Part shown: in pieces, positions 33,291 through 44,566 of the stretch
Layout of the letters: every line of letters starts with the position of its first letter
Numbering within the stretch: the stretch's first letter is position 1
NCBI GenBank assembly: GCA_016271365.2
Contig: CM057454.1
Location: 1,165,500,055 to 1,165,564,054, forward strand
Reading direction: 5' to 3'
Source of the DNA: Neoceratodus forsteri
Lineage: Eukaryota > Chordata > Ceratodontiformes > Ceratodontidae
DNA length: 64,000 nt
Translations under genes and position numbers: made by a program
The notes under the pieces: generated by a model
Databases searched by the model: none
Seen by the model: the letters and a program-made list of their open reading frames with translations, nothing else
What the model was told of the DNA's origin: nothing

Positions 33291-33342
33291 GCAGACTTGA
33301 TCAAGAGGATGCTTGGAGCTTGGGAGGATGCAGAGTGCAAAA

Positions 33343-34488
33343 TTACTGGATTTGCTTTGGGGGATGGGCGAAGAGCATGGCTTTGGTCTTTTTTAGATTG
33401 ATTACTAGTCTGTGCTCTCTGAACCATGTTTCAGCATCATTGAAGGCTGTTTGCAAGGTGTCTTGAAGGGAAATGGGGTTACGGTGGGTGGTGAAGATGA
33501 CTGCATCGTCTGTGTACAGCAGGATTTTACCAGAGCAGGCTTTGGGCATGGTATTGAGGTAAAGTGAGAAGAGAAGAGGACCAAGGATAGAACCCTGGTG
33601 GGACACCTGAATGGATGGGACATGAATTGGAGAGGGTCCCATTAATTTTAACACACTGAGAGCAGTCAGACAAGTAGCTGGAGCACCAGGAGACTGGGCC
33701 GGTGGCTGAGGGCATCCAGCAGGAGGGGGTGGGAGACAGTGTCGAAAGCCTTAGATAGGTCGATAAACACTGCCCCAGCTAAAGCACCAGAGTCCAGGGA
33801 GGAATGCAGAAAATTAGAGAACTCAATAAGGGCAGTGCTGGTACTGTGATCTGCATGGAAACCATGTTGTTCATGGCAAAGGATGTTGTACTTGGTCAGG
33901 TAGTCTGTGAACTGGGTAGCCACCAGTTTTTCTAGGGCTTTGGAGAGGGGTGGGAGGATGGAGATTGGCCTGTAATTTCCAGCTGTGCACCTGTCACCTC
34001 CTTTGTGTATGGGTGTGACTATGGCAGTTTTCCAGAGGGACTTATTGAGCAAGCTAGTTAGTGGGATAAGGACCTGGTCCAGAACCCGGCAGAGGATACT
34101 GGGGTCCAGGGTGTCACTGCCAGAATTAATGCTCTTTAGAGCTTTCAGCAGGTGTGGTCTGACCTCCAGGGAGTTACCCTGTGGAAGTAGAAGCTAGGAT
34201 AGTGAGTAACTGGAGCAGGTAGGGAGGGAGGGAGGGGTCAAAAAAGTCTTTAGGGAGGACCGAACTAAGGTCTGTGAAGGATGAGTTGAGGAAGTTGGCT
34301 ATGAGGGCAGGGTCAGTGGAGATAGAGCCATCAATGGTGATCTGAGAGGGGGGTGGGGAGCACATGCTCCCATTCAGTTGTTTTATGTTATCCCAGAAAG
34401 TTCTTGCATTCCCCCAGGAAGAGATAAGTGTGGCCCGATAGTGACTGGCTTTTGCTTTCCTGATGGCCCATGTGCATTTGTTTCTCAC
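33343..34488 (-). pseudogene. LINE reverse transcriptase core (frameshifted)
   Basis: The RT core lies in three overlapping frames: 34,488-34,174 (linker), 34,052-33,666 and 33,654-33,343. The second frame reads TPIHKGGDRCTAGNYRPISI, QHGFHADHSTSTALIEF and GAVFIDLSKAFDTVSHPLLL (motif A). The third reads SHQGSILGPLLFSLYLN (motif B) and LLYTDDAVIFTTH (motif C, both Asp kept). The catalytic residues are therefore present, but frameshifts near 34,170 and 33,660 break the protein. With the C-terminal part at 32.7-33.3 kb, most of the RT is represented. Confidence 0.88.
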
Positions 34489-34539
34489 GGCATTGTAAGC
34501 CTGTCTGTCAGCTGACCAGCCTGTTTCAAAGGCCAGGTG

Positions 34540-35053
34540 TCACAGGTTATTCCTGTGTTTGAACAGTTGCAGCAGGGATGGGGTAACCAAGGGGGCACTA
34601 TGAACTTTGGTTTGGACTGCTCTAATGGGTGCGAAAATGTCACAGGCTTTGTTGAAGGTTTGGGAGAAGAAGGTAAGGGCAGAATCTAGATCCGGGGCTT
34701 GGTGTATGGGAGACCAGTTAATTTGGGCAAGAAGTTGCTTAAGGCCCTTTAATCCTCCTGATCTGAGGCGCCGACGTAAAGTGGGAAGGGCCATGGGTTT
34801 CGGTGTGGGGGTCACCCAACGGAAAAGGAGAGGGGAGTGATCACTAAGAGTCAGGAAGGACCTGGGTATCATGTATTTGTTGAGGGTGGTTGGTGATGAC
34901 CACATCTAGGAGGGTGCTGGTACCTGTCCTACTGTTGACTCTGGGTGAGGTCCCATCCAAAGAGGGAAGGGAAGGGGGTCCACACTGACCAGGTCCAGAT
35001 GATCTGCAAGTCTCCTGCATTTGGGGTCCAGTTCCTGGGATGCCCACCTGCAT
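34540..35053 (-). pseudogene. LINE endonuclease C-terminus
   Basis: The minus-strand frame 35,053-34,844 shows STLLDVVITNHPQQIHDTQV, and then SDHSPLLFRW in a second frame (34,905-34,540). This is the LD.V.TN..SDHSP signature at the end of EEP endonucleases of Jockey-type LINEs. The N-terminal half of the nuclease is missing because the insertion is 5'-truncated. Confidence 0.75.
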
Positions 35054-35058
35054 GATCT

Positions 35059-36900
35059 CTGACTGGACTGGAAGAGTTCTGTGAAGGATGGATCCTCTAG
35101 TAGAGATTTGGGTGACTCCTTTGACTGAGGCTCTATGGGAGAGTGGGGTTCTGACTGGCCCCCCATGTCTGAATTCTCATCAGAGTCAGAGGATTCTGGC
35201 CAACTGGGCAAAGAAGTGGCATCTGGAACCAGCTCCGTGGCTCTCTGCCTTAGAGATTCCCGACAGCAGAGCTATATCCCTGTTAGAAACTCTGCTGGAA
35301 GAAGCAGGATTTCCCTGAGGAACCTGTATGGCGGGATAGCCAGGAATACCAGCTGTCGCTGGTCCAACTCCTGTAAGAGCTGGGACTTGGCATCCTTCCA
35401 CCAAACTGATATGGACTCTTGTTCCAGATGAGGTGGTGGAGGGTATCCTGGGTACCCCGTAGTGTAGAAAGGGTAGCAAGGAGGCTGCTACCAGCAAGGG
35501 TACTAGAGGCCATGTAACTGACCCAGCATCAGGTAGCCTGGTGTTGGAGGCAGGTAACCCACTGTTTGAACCCCCAACATTGGGTACTGGTGAAACTGGT
35601 GTGTAGCCAGGGTAGTAACCCATTGGGCCTGACAGGGGAGGGACATAAGGTCCAGAGGGAGGTGGTGCTGATGGACCACTGGGGTTTTAGTCCATCGGCA
35701 GATGCAGGGGTGCCCTGAAGGTTCAGGAATGTTTTTGTCCATTCTGCCACCAAAATGGTCTGGCGAGGGATCTGGCGTCAGAAGCCTATCCGACGGTGGG
35801 ACTGAGACAGGTGAGGGGGTTATATCCGGACGGGCCCCCATTGACAGGTCTGCTGGTGAGGCAGGCATCTCGAGGATGTCCAGCATCAGGAGCTCTTGGA
35901 AGTTGTGCCCAAGGATATTAATATTAATAATAAACTTTATCTTTACTGCGCCTTTCTAAAATCAGGGCACCTTAACAATAAAATACAAAATAATAGAACA
36001 CAATACAATAAAACACAGATACAATAAGTACAGGATTTCATAAAATTCAATAAAATACCATCATATTGAGTAGGGACAGTGATTTCCTGGAGGGAAGAAG
36101 GGGAACCTGCAAGCTTGTTCTGCTGGGCGTTGGGGACCACAATGGAGTCCAACAGGAGAGCAACCACCACGCAGTCGTTGTTGAATCCGGCGAATAACTT
36201 AGAAGCGATGGTCTGGTGAGCATCGGAGGAGCCGATGGTCAACTAGAGTCCATGGCTGTGCTGACAAGCTGGCAAGCTACAGTCAGGCTGATCAGCCTGG
36301 GCCAGGCACCCGGTGGTGGAGCCGGAGAGTGACTTATCAGTTGAGCTAGGATCAGGAACCACAACTGTTTCCTCGGAAGAGAAGACCCCTGACTGACCTC
36401 GACAGGTGAGGGAGAAGGCATCTGATCTGCCAGAGCAGATGAAGGCTCAGGAGGTGGGATACTCACAGGGCTGGAGGCCCCACCCGAGATGGTGTCAGCT
36501 GTCTGTCTGCTTTTTCTCTGAGGAGAATGGCTTCACTCCCGGTGTTTCTCCTTCTGCTTTTTCTTGTCTGGGGTAGGTGAAGAAGATCTTTCCCTGAGCT
36601 CCTGGTGCTCTTTTTCCATCTGTGCCAGTCATTGCTTCAATAAATGGGCATCAAGGGTCCTCTGGTGATGGGTGCACATGGGCTGGTTGAAGGCCTAGCA
36701 GATAGTGCACTCTGTGGTCTTGTGTTTAGGCCCCAGGCAGAGGACGCATTGGAAGTGGTCATCCCCATGCGGGATTTGCGCACCTCACTCAGAGCACTTT
36801 TTCCTGGGCTGACAAGACGACATGCAACAATGTTGGAAAAAGAATTACAAACACAACTACACGAGAAAATGGTGAGCGACTGAAGCTGTTTCACTGCAAA
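35059..36900 (-). pseudogene. DIRS gag, N-terminal and middle part
   Basis: Minus strand. Near 36,760-36,700 the frame reads FQCVLCLGPKHKTTECTIC, a Cys-rich zinc-binding-like segment of DIRS Gag, then a TAG. Charged helical sequence follows (about 36,620-36,490). Then come Pro/Ser-rich frames (36,466-36,239, 35,886-35,503, 35,623-35,186) and an acidic stretch PESSDSDENSDMGG...SFTELFQSS just before the LINE junction at 35,058. A ~150-bp tail insertion splits it near 35.9-36.06 kb. Stops and frame changes are frequent. The product would be the DIRS capsid-like protein. Confidence 0.75.
35912..36062 (-). repeat. LINE/SINE 3'-tail insertion in DIRS gag
   Basis: 'aataataaactttatcttta' followed by 'gcgcctttctaaaatcagggcac' and A-rich sequence interrupts the gag frame. 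It looks like an inverted, 5'-truncated LINE or SINE tail. Boundaries are approximate. Confidence 0.5.
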
Positions 36901-36949
36901 GTCTGACAATTCAGTTTGATGGAGAGAAAGGACTGGAAGACAGGTGGTG

Positions 36950-37090
36950 GACCGCCACCTTTTTTAGTCAAGCTGACGCCCATCACCTGACTCTGGGGGC
37001 AGTCCCTGCAGATGATTGCTAGCTACAATTTTGCCATGGGATCCTGATGCCAGGAGGCATAGCCCAACTTGTAAAGACCTACTGCAAGAA
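36950..37090. repeat. DIRS inverted terminal repeat, right (5') end
   Basis: Reverse complement partner of 15,655-15,803. The outermost shared sequence is 'tgcagtaggtctt' (minus strand). Similarity may extend a further ~25 bp outward. Confidence 0.9.
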
Positions 37091-37659
37091 TTCTCTCGAA
37101 GTAAGATAAAATGTTACTCTGTACTACCACCATGTCATTCTGTGCCTCAGTTGTGAAAACACAGTTTAGCCTTGATTGGAAAAATGACAGGCAAATGAGG
37201 ATATAATTATATTATCTCAAAAAATAAAGAAATTCTTTGCCAAAAAACTGTTAAAGCAGTTGTTAGTGCTAAACTGACAAAAGTAGGGAAATATGGTGTT
37301 GGGCCCCAGTACTGAAAACAGGTGCATAGCACAGTACTAGATGCACCAGCCAACTCTAGACTTGCATGTCCCATCAGGAATAGGACAATATTCAGACAAC
37401 CTGAAGTGCCCTGTACACCCATCTGCAGCACAGTGCGGAAAATTGCGGGAATGCAAATAAGGGGTTCCCCATGCATATGCCTCACATCGCAATATACAAC
37501 CCCTCCAAGCATAACTTTGGCTGGCTGCACCAGTGCATAGTTATGCTTTCCAGACTCTGCTTTATCTATGTGAGGGGAAGGTATGTGCCCTGCACATTGC
37601 AAGGGCCACGTACACAGCCCCCTCACAAGCTCAGAACACAGTACTGACTACACAACCTT

Positions 37660-38330
37660 CCATCCACGTTGCTGAAGTGTAGTATGCATCTCATGCTGCC
37701 CAGTCCCCATAACCTGAAGAAATCCCCAGTACTGTTATATACTGCAGTGTCCCCCCCGCTGCTCGATCACCATATAATAATCAAACATCCATCTCTTTTT
37801 CATAATGTAGTGTCCACAATCTCACTTCCCAATCCCTGCAGAATAAAGAATTAAACATCTGTTTTCCATAATGTAGCGCCCCCCCCAGCCCTGCTCACTG
37901 TAGACTAGCGAAATCCCCACTGGACTGCCATACAGTACAGTCCTCCCCTCCTGCTGCCTGATTCCTGTAGAATAAAGAACCCCACATCAGTTTCTATAAT
38001 GTGATGTCCCCCCTTCTCAGCCCTGATCACTGTACCAACTGGCAAACAGTGCAGTCCCTTTCCATAGAGTAGTGGCCCTCCCACCCAAACAGCTGCAAGC
38101 ACTGCCAAACAACCTGACTCCCACATGCCTCAGGAACCATAGTGTGGAGTGCCCCCAACCCCAGTAATCAACTTGCACACTTCTCCCCAGTTCCATAGTG
38201 TAGCAGCCACCCACCACACAGCTATGAACACTAACAAATAACCTGTGCCCTGGTAATCAGACTGTAGATCCTCCCCACACACCAATCACTAGTGCAATAT
38301 ACAAGCCTCAATCCCCTGTCCCTGGTGGTT
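37660..38330 (+). repeat. FB-2 left-arm minisatellite (~62-bp units)
   Basis: 'tataatgtagtgtcccccc'-like motifs recur near 37,679, 37,744, 37,806, 37,871, 37,932 and 38,000, and more loosely beyond. The same motif appears inverted in the right arm (gacactacaatatgg). Confidence 0.75.
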
Positions 38331-38399
38331 AGTGCCCCCCCACCCCAGTAGGTGGTACCAATTCCCTGCTTCCCCACCCCAACCAGACCAGTGCAGGTG

Positions 38400-38640
38400 A
38401 TTGACACAGACCTAACCCCTTACCACAGCCAGTTGATGACTGATCTGGACCATTCTGCACATAGTAAATAGGACACACTGACTGGCTGACTTGTCAGCCA
38501 ATGAGCGTGTACTATATACAGTATGATATACAGTCTCGATTAGTCAGTGCTTGGCTGTAGTAGGGACTGAGGCCTGCACCAATCACTGGCACTGGTCTGG
38601 ATAGGGTGGGAGTGTTGAAATTGTACTACCTACCAGGGTG
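38400..38640. repeat. Central palindrome of FB-2
   Basis: 'ccagaccagtgcaggtgatt' (about 38,390) pairs with 'aatcactggcactggtctgg' (about 38,580). 'gtaaataggacacactgact' pairs with the sequence just right of 38,494. The spacer at the axis is a few bases or less. Confidence 0.8.
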
Positions 38641-39403
38641 GGCAAGGGGCACCAGGAACAAGGGACTGGAGCTGGTCTGTTGCACCAGAGATCAGTGCAG
38701 GGTGGATCTACAGTCCAGGTACTGAGGCTCAGGTTATTGGGCAGTGTTCAGGGCTGCAAGATGGTGGAGCTGCTACACTATGCAATGCAGGGGGGGTGCA
38801 TATTGATTACTGTAACTGGAGTTGGGAGAGCAATCTACAGTATGGTTACCTGGGCTTGGGTGATTGGTATGTTTGGCACAGCCCTAACTACTGCCAAACA
38901 ACCCAACCACCCAAGCCCTGGTAACCATCAGGCTACACTACAGAAAAGGCTTGCACTCTTTGCCTGTTTGGACAGTGATCGGGGCTGGGGAGGGGTGACA
39001 CTACAATATGGAAATCCAAAGGAGATTTCTTTATTCCGTGGGGATAGGGTGCAGGACTTGGATTCCCCTCCAACCTGGAGGGGAATCCAAGCATGCAATG
39101 ATAAGTTAAAATGCTACACGGACAAGCATTTAAACTAGCCAAGGGGGATGGCAGGCCAGCAAGGAGGGTACCTAACTGCCCACCCCCACAGCTAGCAGTG
39201 GAAACAGTGAACAGGAGGAGTGGATATCTCTACAAAGCAGTATGCAAAAGATGGAGATAAGTGCCCAAGAGGTGGCTAGGCAGAAAAGGGTCAAGATTCA
39301 ACAGAAGGGAAGACAGCAGGGAGAACCAGGGATAAATGACAACCATGGAAGGGGCTGAAGGAGAACAGCTAAACAGTCTAAGGAGTTCAAATCGTGGAAA
39401 GCC

Positions 39404-40307
39404 ATGTGTGTGAATGCCAGGAGCCTTAGCAACAAGATGGAGGATCTGGAGGCCATCCTGGTGCAGTCGGACCTGCACATTGTGGCCATCACAGAAACCT
39501 GGTGTAATGATAACCATGACTGGGAGATGGCAATACCTGGCTACAACATATTCAGAAGAGACAAGGCAGGTAGGAAGGGAGGAGGAGTGGCACTTTATGT
39601 GAAAGATGACATAAAGACCACAGAGATCCAGGAGGAACAAAATGACAGAGAGATACTGTGGGTTAAGCTGGAAAGGAAAATGGGGCCAGCCATCCACATA
39701 GGTGTGGTTTATAGACCACCAATCCATGAGGAAGAAACAGAAAGGGAGCTGATGCTAGCCATCCAAAGGATGGCAGACAAGGGTGAGGTAGTGCTGGTTG
39801 GAGACCTCAATATTCCAGATGTGGACTGGAGCATCCCAGCAGCAGCATCAACCAACAGCAGATTTATCTTGGACTTCCTTCAAGGTGCCTTCCTCAAGCA
39901 ACTGGTCATGGAACCAACTCAGCAGAAGGCAATACTGGACCTTGTGCTCACAAAGAGGGACAGTGTAATGGGGGTAACAGTGGGGGAGGACCTGGGGAAC
40001 CATGACCACCAGTCACTGTGGTTTGAAATCACAGAAGAAGCAGAACCAAACCACACAAAAACACATATCCTGGATTTTATGGGGGGCAGACTTTGGGAAA
40101 ATGGGGAGATGCTTGAAAGAGACATTAAGAGGAATAGGGCAGGAATCAGGGGTTGAGGAACAGTGGGCAGTATTTAAAATGGGGATTACAAGAGCAGCAG
40201 AATTATGCATTAAGCAGGTTAGCAAGGGGAAAAGGAAGAGGAGACCATTATGGTTTTCCAAGGAGGTAGCAGAGAAAGTGAAAGCCAAAAGGACTGCATT
40301 CAGGTAA
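39404..40307 (+). pseudogene. CR1-A ORF2, endonuclease domain
   Basis: The frame from 39,404 (MCVNARSLSNKMEDLEAILV) runs 250 codons to 40,156. It has motifs VAITETWCNDNHDW (catalytic Glu), GVVYRPP, LVGDLNIPDVDWS (the GDFN motif, Phe to Leu) and GNHDHQSLWFEI (terminal S/G-x-H motif). A frameshift near 40,100 passes to 40,002-40,307 for the linker. This is the best preserved endonuclease in the window. Its role is to nick target DNA for reverse transcription. Confidence 0.9.
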
Positions 40308-40421
40308 TACAAAAAGACACAGGCAGAAAAGGATAGGGAGAAGTACCAGGAGAAGTAAAGGGAGGCAGGGAGATCAGTAAGGGAAGCCAAAGCTCAGACA
40401 GAAGAGCACATTGCAAAATCA

Positions 40422-41582
40422 GTGAGTAGAGGTAACAAAACTTTTTACAGGTATATAAGTGAAAAAAGAAAAGCAAAGGGAGGGGTAGTGAGACTGAAGG
40501 GGGAGGATGGGGACCACATGGAGGATGACAACAGTAAAGCTGATATATTGAACAGGTATTTCTGCTCAGCCTTTACTGAAGAAGAGGAGGGTAATGGGCC
40601 TGCAGGGAGTACAAGGGGTGGAACTGATGCAGAAATTGACTCAAGTCCCTTTACACGAGAAAGGGCCCTGAAGGAACTAGAAGGGATAAGAGTTGATAAA
40701 GCAATGGGGCCAGATGGGGTACACCCTGGGGTCCTTAAAGAACTAAGCAAGGTGGTGGCTGAACCTCTGGCAATCCTGTTTAGCCAATCACTGGAAACAG
40801 GGGAAGTACCAAAAGACTGGAGGACAGCAGATATAGTCTCCTTATACAAAAGTGGGAACAAAGAGGAAGCGGAGAAATACAGACCAGTCAGCCTCACCTC
40901 AGTAGTGGGGAAGATCATGGAAGCACTACTGAAGGAAAGATTGGTGGAGCATCTGGTTGTCAACAGACTACACGACCCCAGGCAGCATGGTTTCACTAGG
41001 GGGAGATCATGTCAGACCAACCTTGTTGAATTTTTCAACTGAGTGACTTGGGAGGTGGATCACGGTAGGGCAGTGGATGTGGCCTATCTGGACTTCAGCA
41101 AGGCCTTTGACACTGTGCCACATAGAAGGCTATTACACAACCTGGGGAATATGGTTATGGGCAGGACAGTAGTGCAGCGGGTAGGCAACTGGCTGGGCGG
41201 CAAGACACAGAGGGTGGTGGTAAATGGCTGTCACTCCACAGAGGGAAGAGTGACCAGTGGGGTACCGCAGGGATCAGTGCTGGGACCAGTTCTATTCAAC
41301 ATCTTCATCAGTGACATTGCACAGAATCTAGAAGGCAGAATTTCCCTGTTCGCTGATGACAGAAAGCTCTGTAACAGAGTGGACACACCAGAGGGTGTAG
41401 ACAGAATGAGAAGGGACCTGCAGAAATTTGAAGAATGGTCAGGGGTTTGGCAGTTGAAATTCAATGCAAAGAAGTACAAGATAATGCATGTAGGGCACAA
41501 AAACCCTGGCACAATATATCAGTTGAGGGTTGAGGATATAGCATGCACCAAGCAGGAAAGGGATCAGGGTTATCATCTCTGA
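40422..41582 (+). pseudogene. CR1-A ORF2, reverse transcriptase domain
   Basis: One frame from 40,422 to 41,582 is broken only by a TGA at 41,040-41,042, where CR1-B keeps a Trp codon. Motifs: DKAMGPDGVHPGVLKEL, YRPVSLTSVVGK, QHGFTRGRSCQTNLVEFFN, then VAYLDFSKAFDTVPH (motif A), [18 protein letters not shown] (motif B) and LFADDRKLCN (motif C, both Asp kept). Later C-terminal sequence (41,583-42,138) is frameshifted. Apart from one stop the catalytic core is intact, making this the freshest RT here. Confidence 0.92.
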
Positions 41583-42243
41583 TGACCTCAAGGTAGGAAA
41601 CAGTGTGACAAGGCAGCAGGTAAAGCAAATAGGATGCTGGGATGCATAGGAAGGAGCATCACCAGCAGGAAAAGGGAGGTCATAACTCCACTATACAAGA
41701 AACTAGTGAGGCCCCACCTGGAGTACAGTATGCAGTTCTGGAGACCTAACCTACGTAAGGACATAGACAGGGTAGAGAAGATTCAGAGGAGGGCAACAAA
41801 GATGGTACATTGATTGCATCACAAGTCCTATGAGGATAGGTTTAAGGACTTGAATATGTACAGTACTCCCTGGTGAGAGGAGGCAGAGAGGTGATATGAT
41901 AGAGACATTCAAGTATCTTACAGGGAGAAACAGGGTGAAGGAATACACTATTTTTAAGTGAAAAAGATGTTCCAGGACTAGAGGGCATGGGATGAAGTTG
42001 GAGGCAGGACGATTCAGAGGAAATGTGAGGAAGAATTTCTTCACAGAATGGGTGGTGGACAAGTGGAACCCCCTGCCAGAGAAAGTGGTGGGGGCTGAAA
42101 CAATCACGGGATTTAAGAATACATGGGATAGACAGAGACTCGGGAGGAAGCAATCTTAGATCTGGTACGCTCAAATGGGGATGGAGAGAGGATCTCCGAT
42201 CTTGAAGTAGGTAGCCACCTGGGAACAAGGCGACCATCAAACA

Positions 42244-44171
42244 GTGTGGTTCATGATAAACTTAGCTGTAGAGTCAAGCCATACAAAAGTGAAGGTACTG
42301 GACTTCAGGAGGGCTGATTTTGTCAAAATGGGAGAGTGCCTCAGAAAAGCACTAGCAATCAGGCAAGAAGGTGGGGTGGAGCAACAATGGGGAAACATCA
42401 AAACCACCATCAAAGAGGCAACAACCCTTTGTGTGAAGCAAATAAACAAATCAATATAAAAAAACACTATGGTTATCAAAGGAAGTGGCGGGGAAGGTAA
42501 GGGAGAAAAAGATAGCATTCAGGAAGTATAAGGAAACACAGAAGGAGCAGAACAGAGACCTGTACCAGTTAAAACAGAAGGAAGTGGGGAAGGCAGTCAG
42601 AATAGCAAATGCCCAAACTGAGGAAAAGATAACCAACTTGGTTATGAAGGGGGATAAAACCTTTTATAGGTACATTAGGGAGCAAAGAAAGACTAAGGCA
42701 GCAATAATGAGGCTCAATAAAGAGAAAGGTGGTTGGGCAGAGAGTGACAGTGAAAAAGCAGGGATACTGAATGAATACTTCTGCTAAGTATTCACAATGG
42801 AAAAGCAGGGGGAGATACCTAATCCAGTCAATAGAAGCACTCTGGATAGGGGGGTTGATATTAGTCCTTTCACAGAAGAAAGGGTTTTGAAAGAACTCTT
42901 AAAACTGAAGGTTGATAAAGCAATGGGGCCTGATGGTATTCACCCCAGAATTTTAAAAGAACTAAGGGAAGAACTAGTAACGCCACTGATTACCCTTTTT
43001 AATAAATCATGGGAAGATGGTGTGGTACCTGGGGACTGGAGGAGGGTGTGATGTGATACCCCTTCGCAAAAGTGGGAGTAAGACAGAGGCAGAAAACTAT
43101 AGACCTGTCAGTTTGACTTCAGTGGTAGGGAAAATGATGGAATCACTTCTGAAGGAAAGAACTGTAGAATACCTAGAGGCCAGTGGGGGATAGGACCCAA
43201 GGCAGCATGGATTCAGAGCAGGAAGGTCATGTCAGACAAATCTAATTGATTTCTTTGACTGGGTGATCAAAGTAGTAGACCAGGGAGGGAAACAAATCAA
43301 TATGAAAGAAAAAAAACACTATGGTTATCCAAAGAAGTGGTGGGGAAGGTAAGGGAGAAAATGATAGCATTCAGGAGTGGGCAATAGTAAATGGAGTCCA
43401 CAGTGAAGAAAAGGGGGTTACTAGTGGGGTACCGCAGGGTTCAGTACTGGGGCCAGTCCTTTTTAATGTCTTTATGACATTGCAGAGGGACTGGAAGGGA
43501 AAGTATGTCTCTTTGCAGATGACACAAAGATCTGCAACAAGGTTGATACATAAGGTGGGGTGGAAAGGATGAAAAGGGACTTGGCAAGGTTGGAGGAATG
43601 GTCAAATGTATGGCAGCTTAGATTCAATGCAAAGAAGTGCAAAGTAATGCACCTGGGAAACAAAAACCCAGGGAAAGAGTACACAATGGGGGGTGAGATA
43701 CAGACAACAAACATGGCAAGCGACCTGGGGGTAGTCATATCAGATGACCTAAAGGTGAGCCAGCAATGAAAAAAGGCAGTAAGGAGGGCTGGGGAATACT
43801 GGGATGCATAGGGAGAGGCATCACCAGTAGAAAACAGGAAGTTGTTGGCCCTTTGTGCAGACAGTTGGTAAGACCACATCTGGAGTACTGTGTACAGTTG
43901 TGGAGACCCCATCTCCGCATAGACAGGGTGGAGGCTGTTCAGAGGAGGGTAACCAAAATGGTGCAGGGTCTGCACCAGAAGACATATGAAGAAAGACTAA
44001 AGGAGCTTAATATGTATAGCTTCAAGGAAAGGAGGGAGAGGGGGGACATGATAGAAACTTTCAAGTACCTCAAGGGAATCAACAAAGTCCAAGAGGGTAG
44101 CATCTTTCATAAAAAGAGATGTGCAAGAACAAGGGGGCACAATTTGAAGATAGAGGGGGATGGCTCAGAGG
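42244..44171 (+). pseudogene. CR1-B ORF2 remnant (endonuclease end, RT)
   Basis: Frames: 42,244-42,459 (endonuclease end and linker), 42,485-42,787, 42,797-43,051 (DKAMGPDGIHPRILKELREE), 43,321-43,572 ([17 protein letters not shown]) and 43,560-44,171 (C-terminal part). Frame changes occur near 43,050 and 43,475. About 130 bp that should encode motif A (LDFSKAFDTV) is missing at 43,286-43,378. An ~87-bp copy of 42,441-42,530 stands in its place. The Trp codon that is a stop in CR1-A and CR1-C is intact here. Not functional. Confidence 0.88.
43290..43376 (+). repeat. Internal duplicate of CR1-B 42,441-42,530 replacing RT motif A
   Basis: 'aaacaaatcaatatgaaaga' and 'cactatggttatccaaagaa...gatagcattcagga' repeat the linker region 0.85 kb upstream with a few differences. 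Confidence 0.85.
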
Positions 44172-44177
44172 TAATGT

Positions 44178-44566
44178 TTGTTTTGTTGAGTTTTGTTGAC
44201 CCGGTAAGCCCACTGGGCCTAGAAGTCCCTTTTTCAGGGGCAACCGGGTATACAGATGGTGAGCAACTGAATTTGAACCAGATTAAGCTGTTGGTGGTAT
44301 TTTTAGTGAATGAGGGAAATTTGGCCAGGACACCGGGGAAATTCCCCTACTCTTTTCGATAAGTGCCATGGGATCTTTAACATCCACCTGAACTACCACC
44401 AATCCAGGCAGATGGGACCTCGGTTTAACGTCTCATCCGAAAGACGGCACCTCAGAAGTGCAGCACCCCTCTCATGCTGCACTACAGTGTCAGTATTGGG
44501 ATATTAACCCAAGTGCCAGATGTGGGAACTGAACCCACAGCCCTCTGATCTCCCGGCCACTGCACT
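44178..44566 (-). mobile_element. tRNA-derived SINE, 389 bp, in CR1-B 3' UTR
   Basis: Flanked by the 7-bp direct repeat gtaatgt (44,171-44,177 and 44,567-44,573). The minus strand starts with a tRNA-like head: box-A-like 'tggccgggaga' and box B 'gggttcagttccca' (about 44,523-44,540). A conserved-looking body follows ('gatgagacgttaaaccgagg') and a tail 'cttaccgggtcaacaaaact' running into CAAAA repeats. The tail resembles that at 3,485-3,560. Confidence 0.85.

Larger units (their letters stand above)
32243..35053 (-). mobile_element. LINE (Jockey-superfamily, not CR1) inserted in DIRS gag
   Basis: A 2.8-kb minus-strand non-LTR retrotransposon, 5'-truncated within the endonuclease. Its 3' end is marked by the T-run at 32,242-32,252 on the plus strand. 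The 5-bp direct repeat gatct lies at 32,238-32,242 and at 35,054-35,058 and is the likely target duplication. Related copies are at 58.85-60.74 kb and 62.46-63.84 kb, and a tail fragment is at 7.54 kb. The clade is uncertain (L2/Daphne/Kiri-like). Confidence 0.85.
15650..37090 (-). mobile_element. DIRS-type tyrosine-recombinase retrotransposon, split by hAT and LINE insertions
   Basis: Inverted terminal repeats bound a minus-strand set of gag, RT/RNase H and tyrosine recombinase, with an internal complementary region near the 3' end. This arrangement is diagnostic of DIRS elements, which integrate as circles by recombinase and lack target duplications. The total span is 21.4 kb. Subtracting the hAT element (12.36 kb), the LINE (2.81 kb) and a small LINE tail leaves about 6.1 kb, close to the usual DIRS length. 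All coding parts have stops or frameshifts. Confidence 0.9.

Noticed and set aside
35702..35959. Plus-strand 85-codon ORF over DIRS gag
   Set aside because: Antisense to the gag frame, with no independent support.
40445..40996. Minus-strand 183-codon ORF in CR1-A
   Set aside because: Antisense shadow of the RT frame, which carries all RT motifs on the plus strand.
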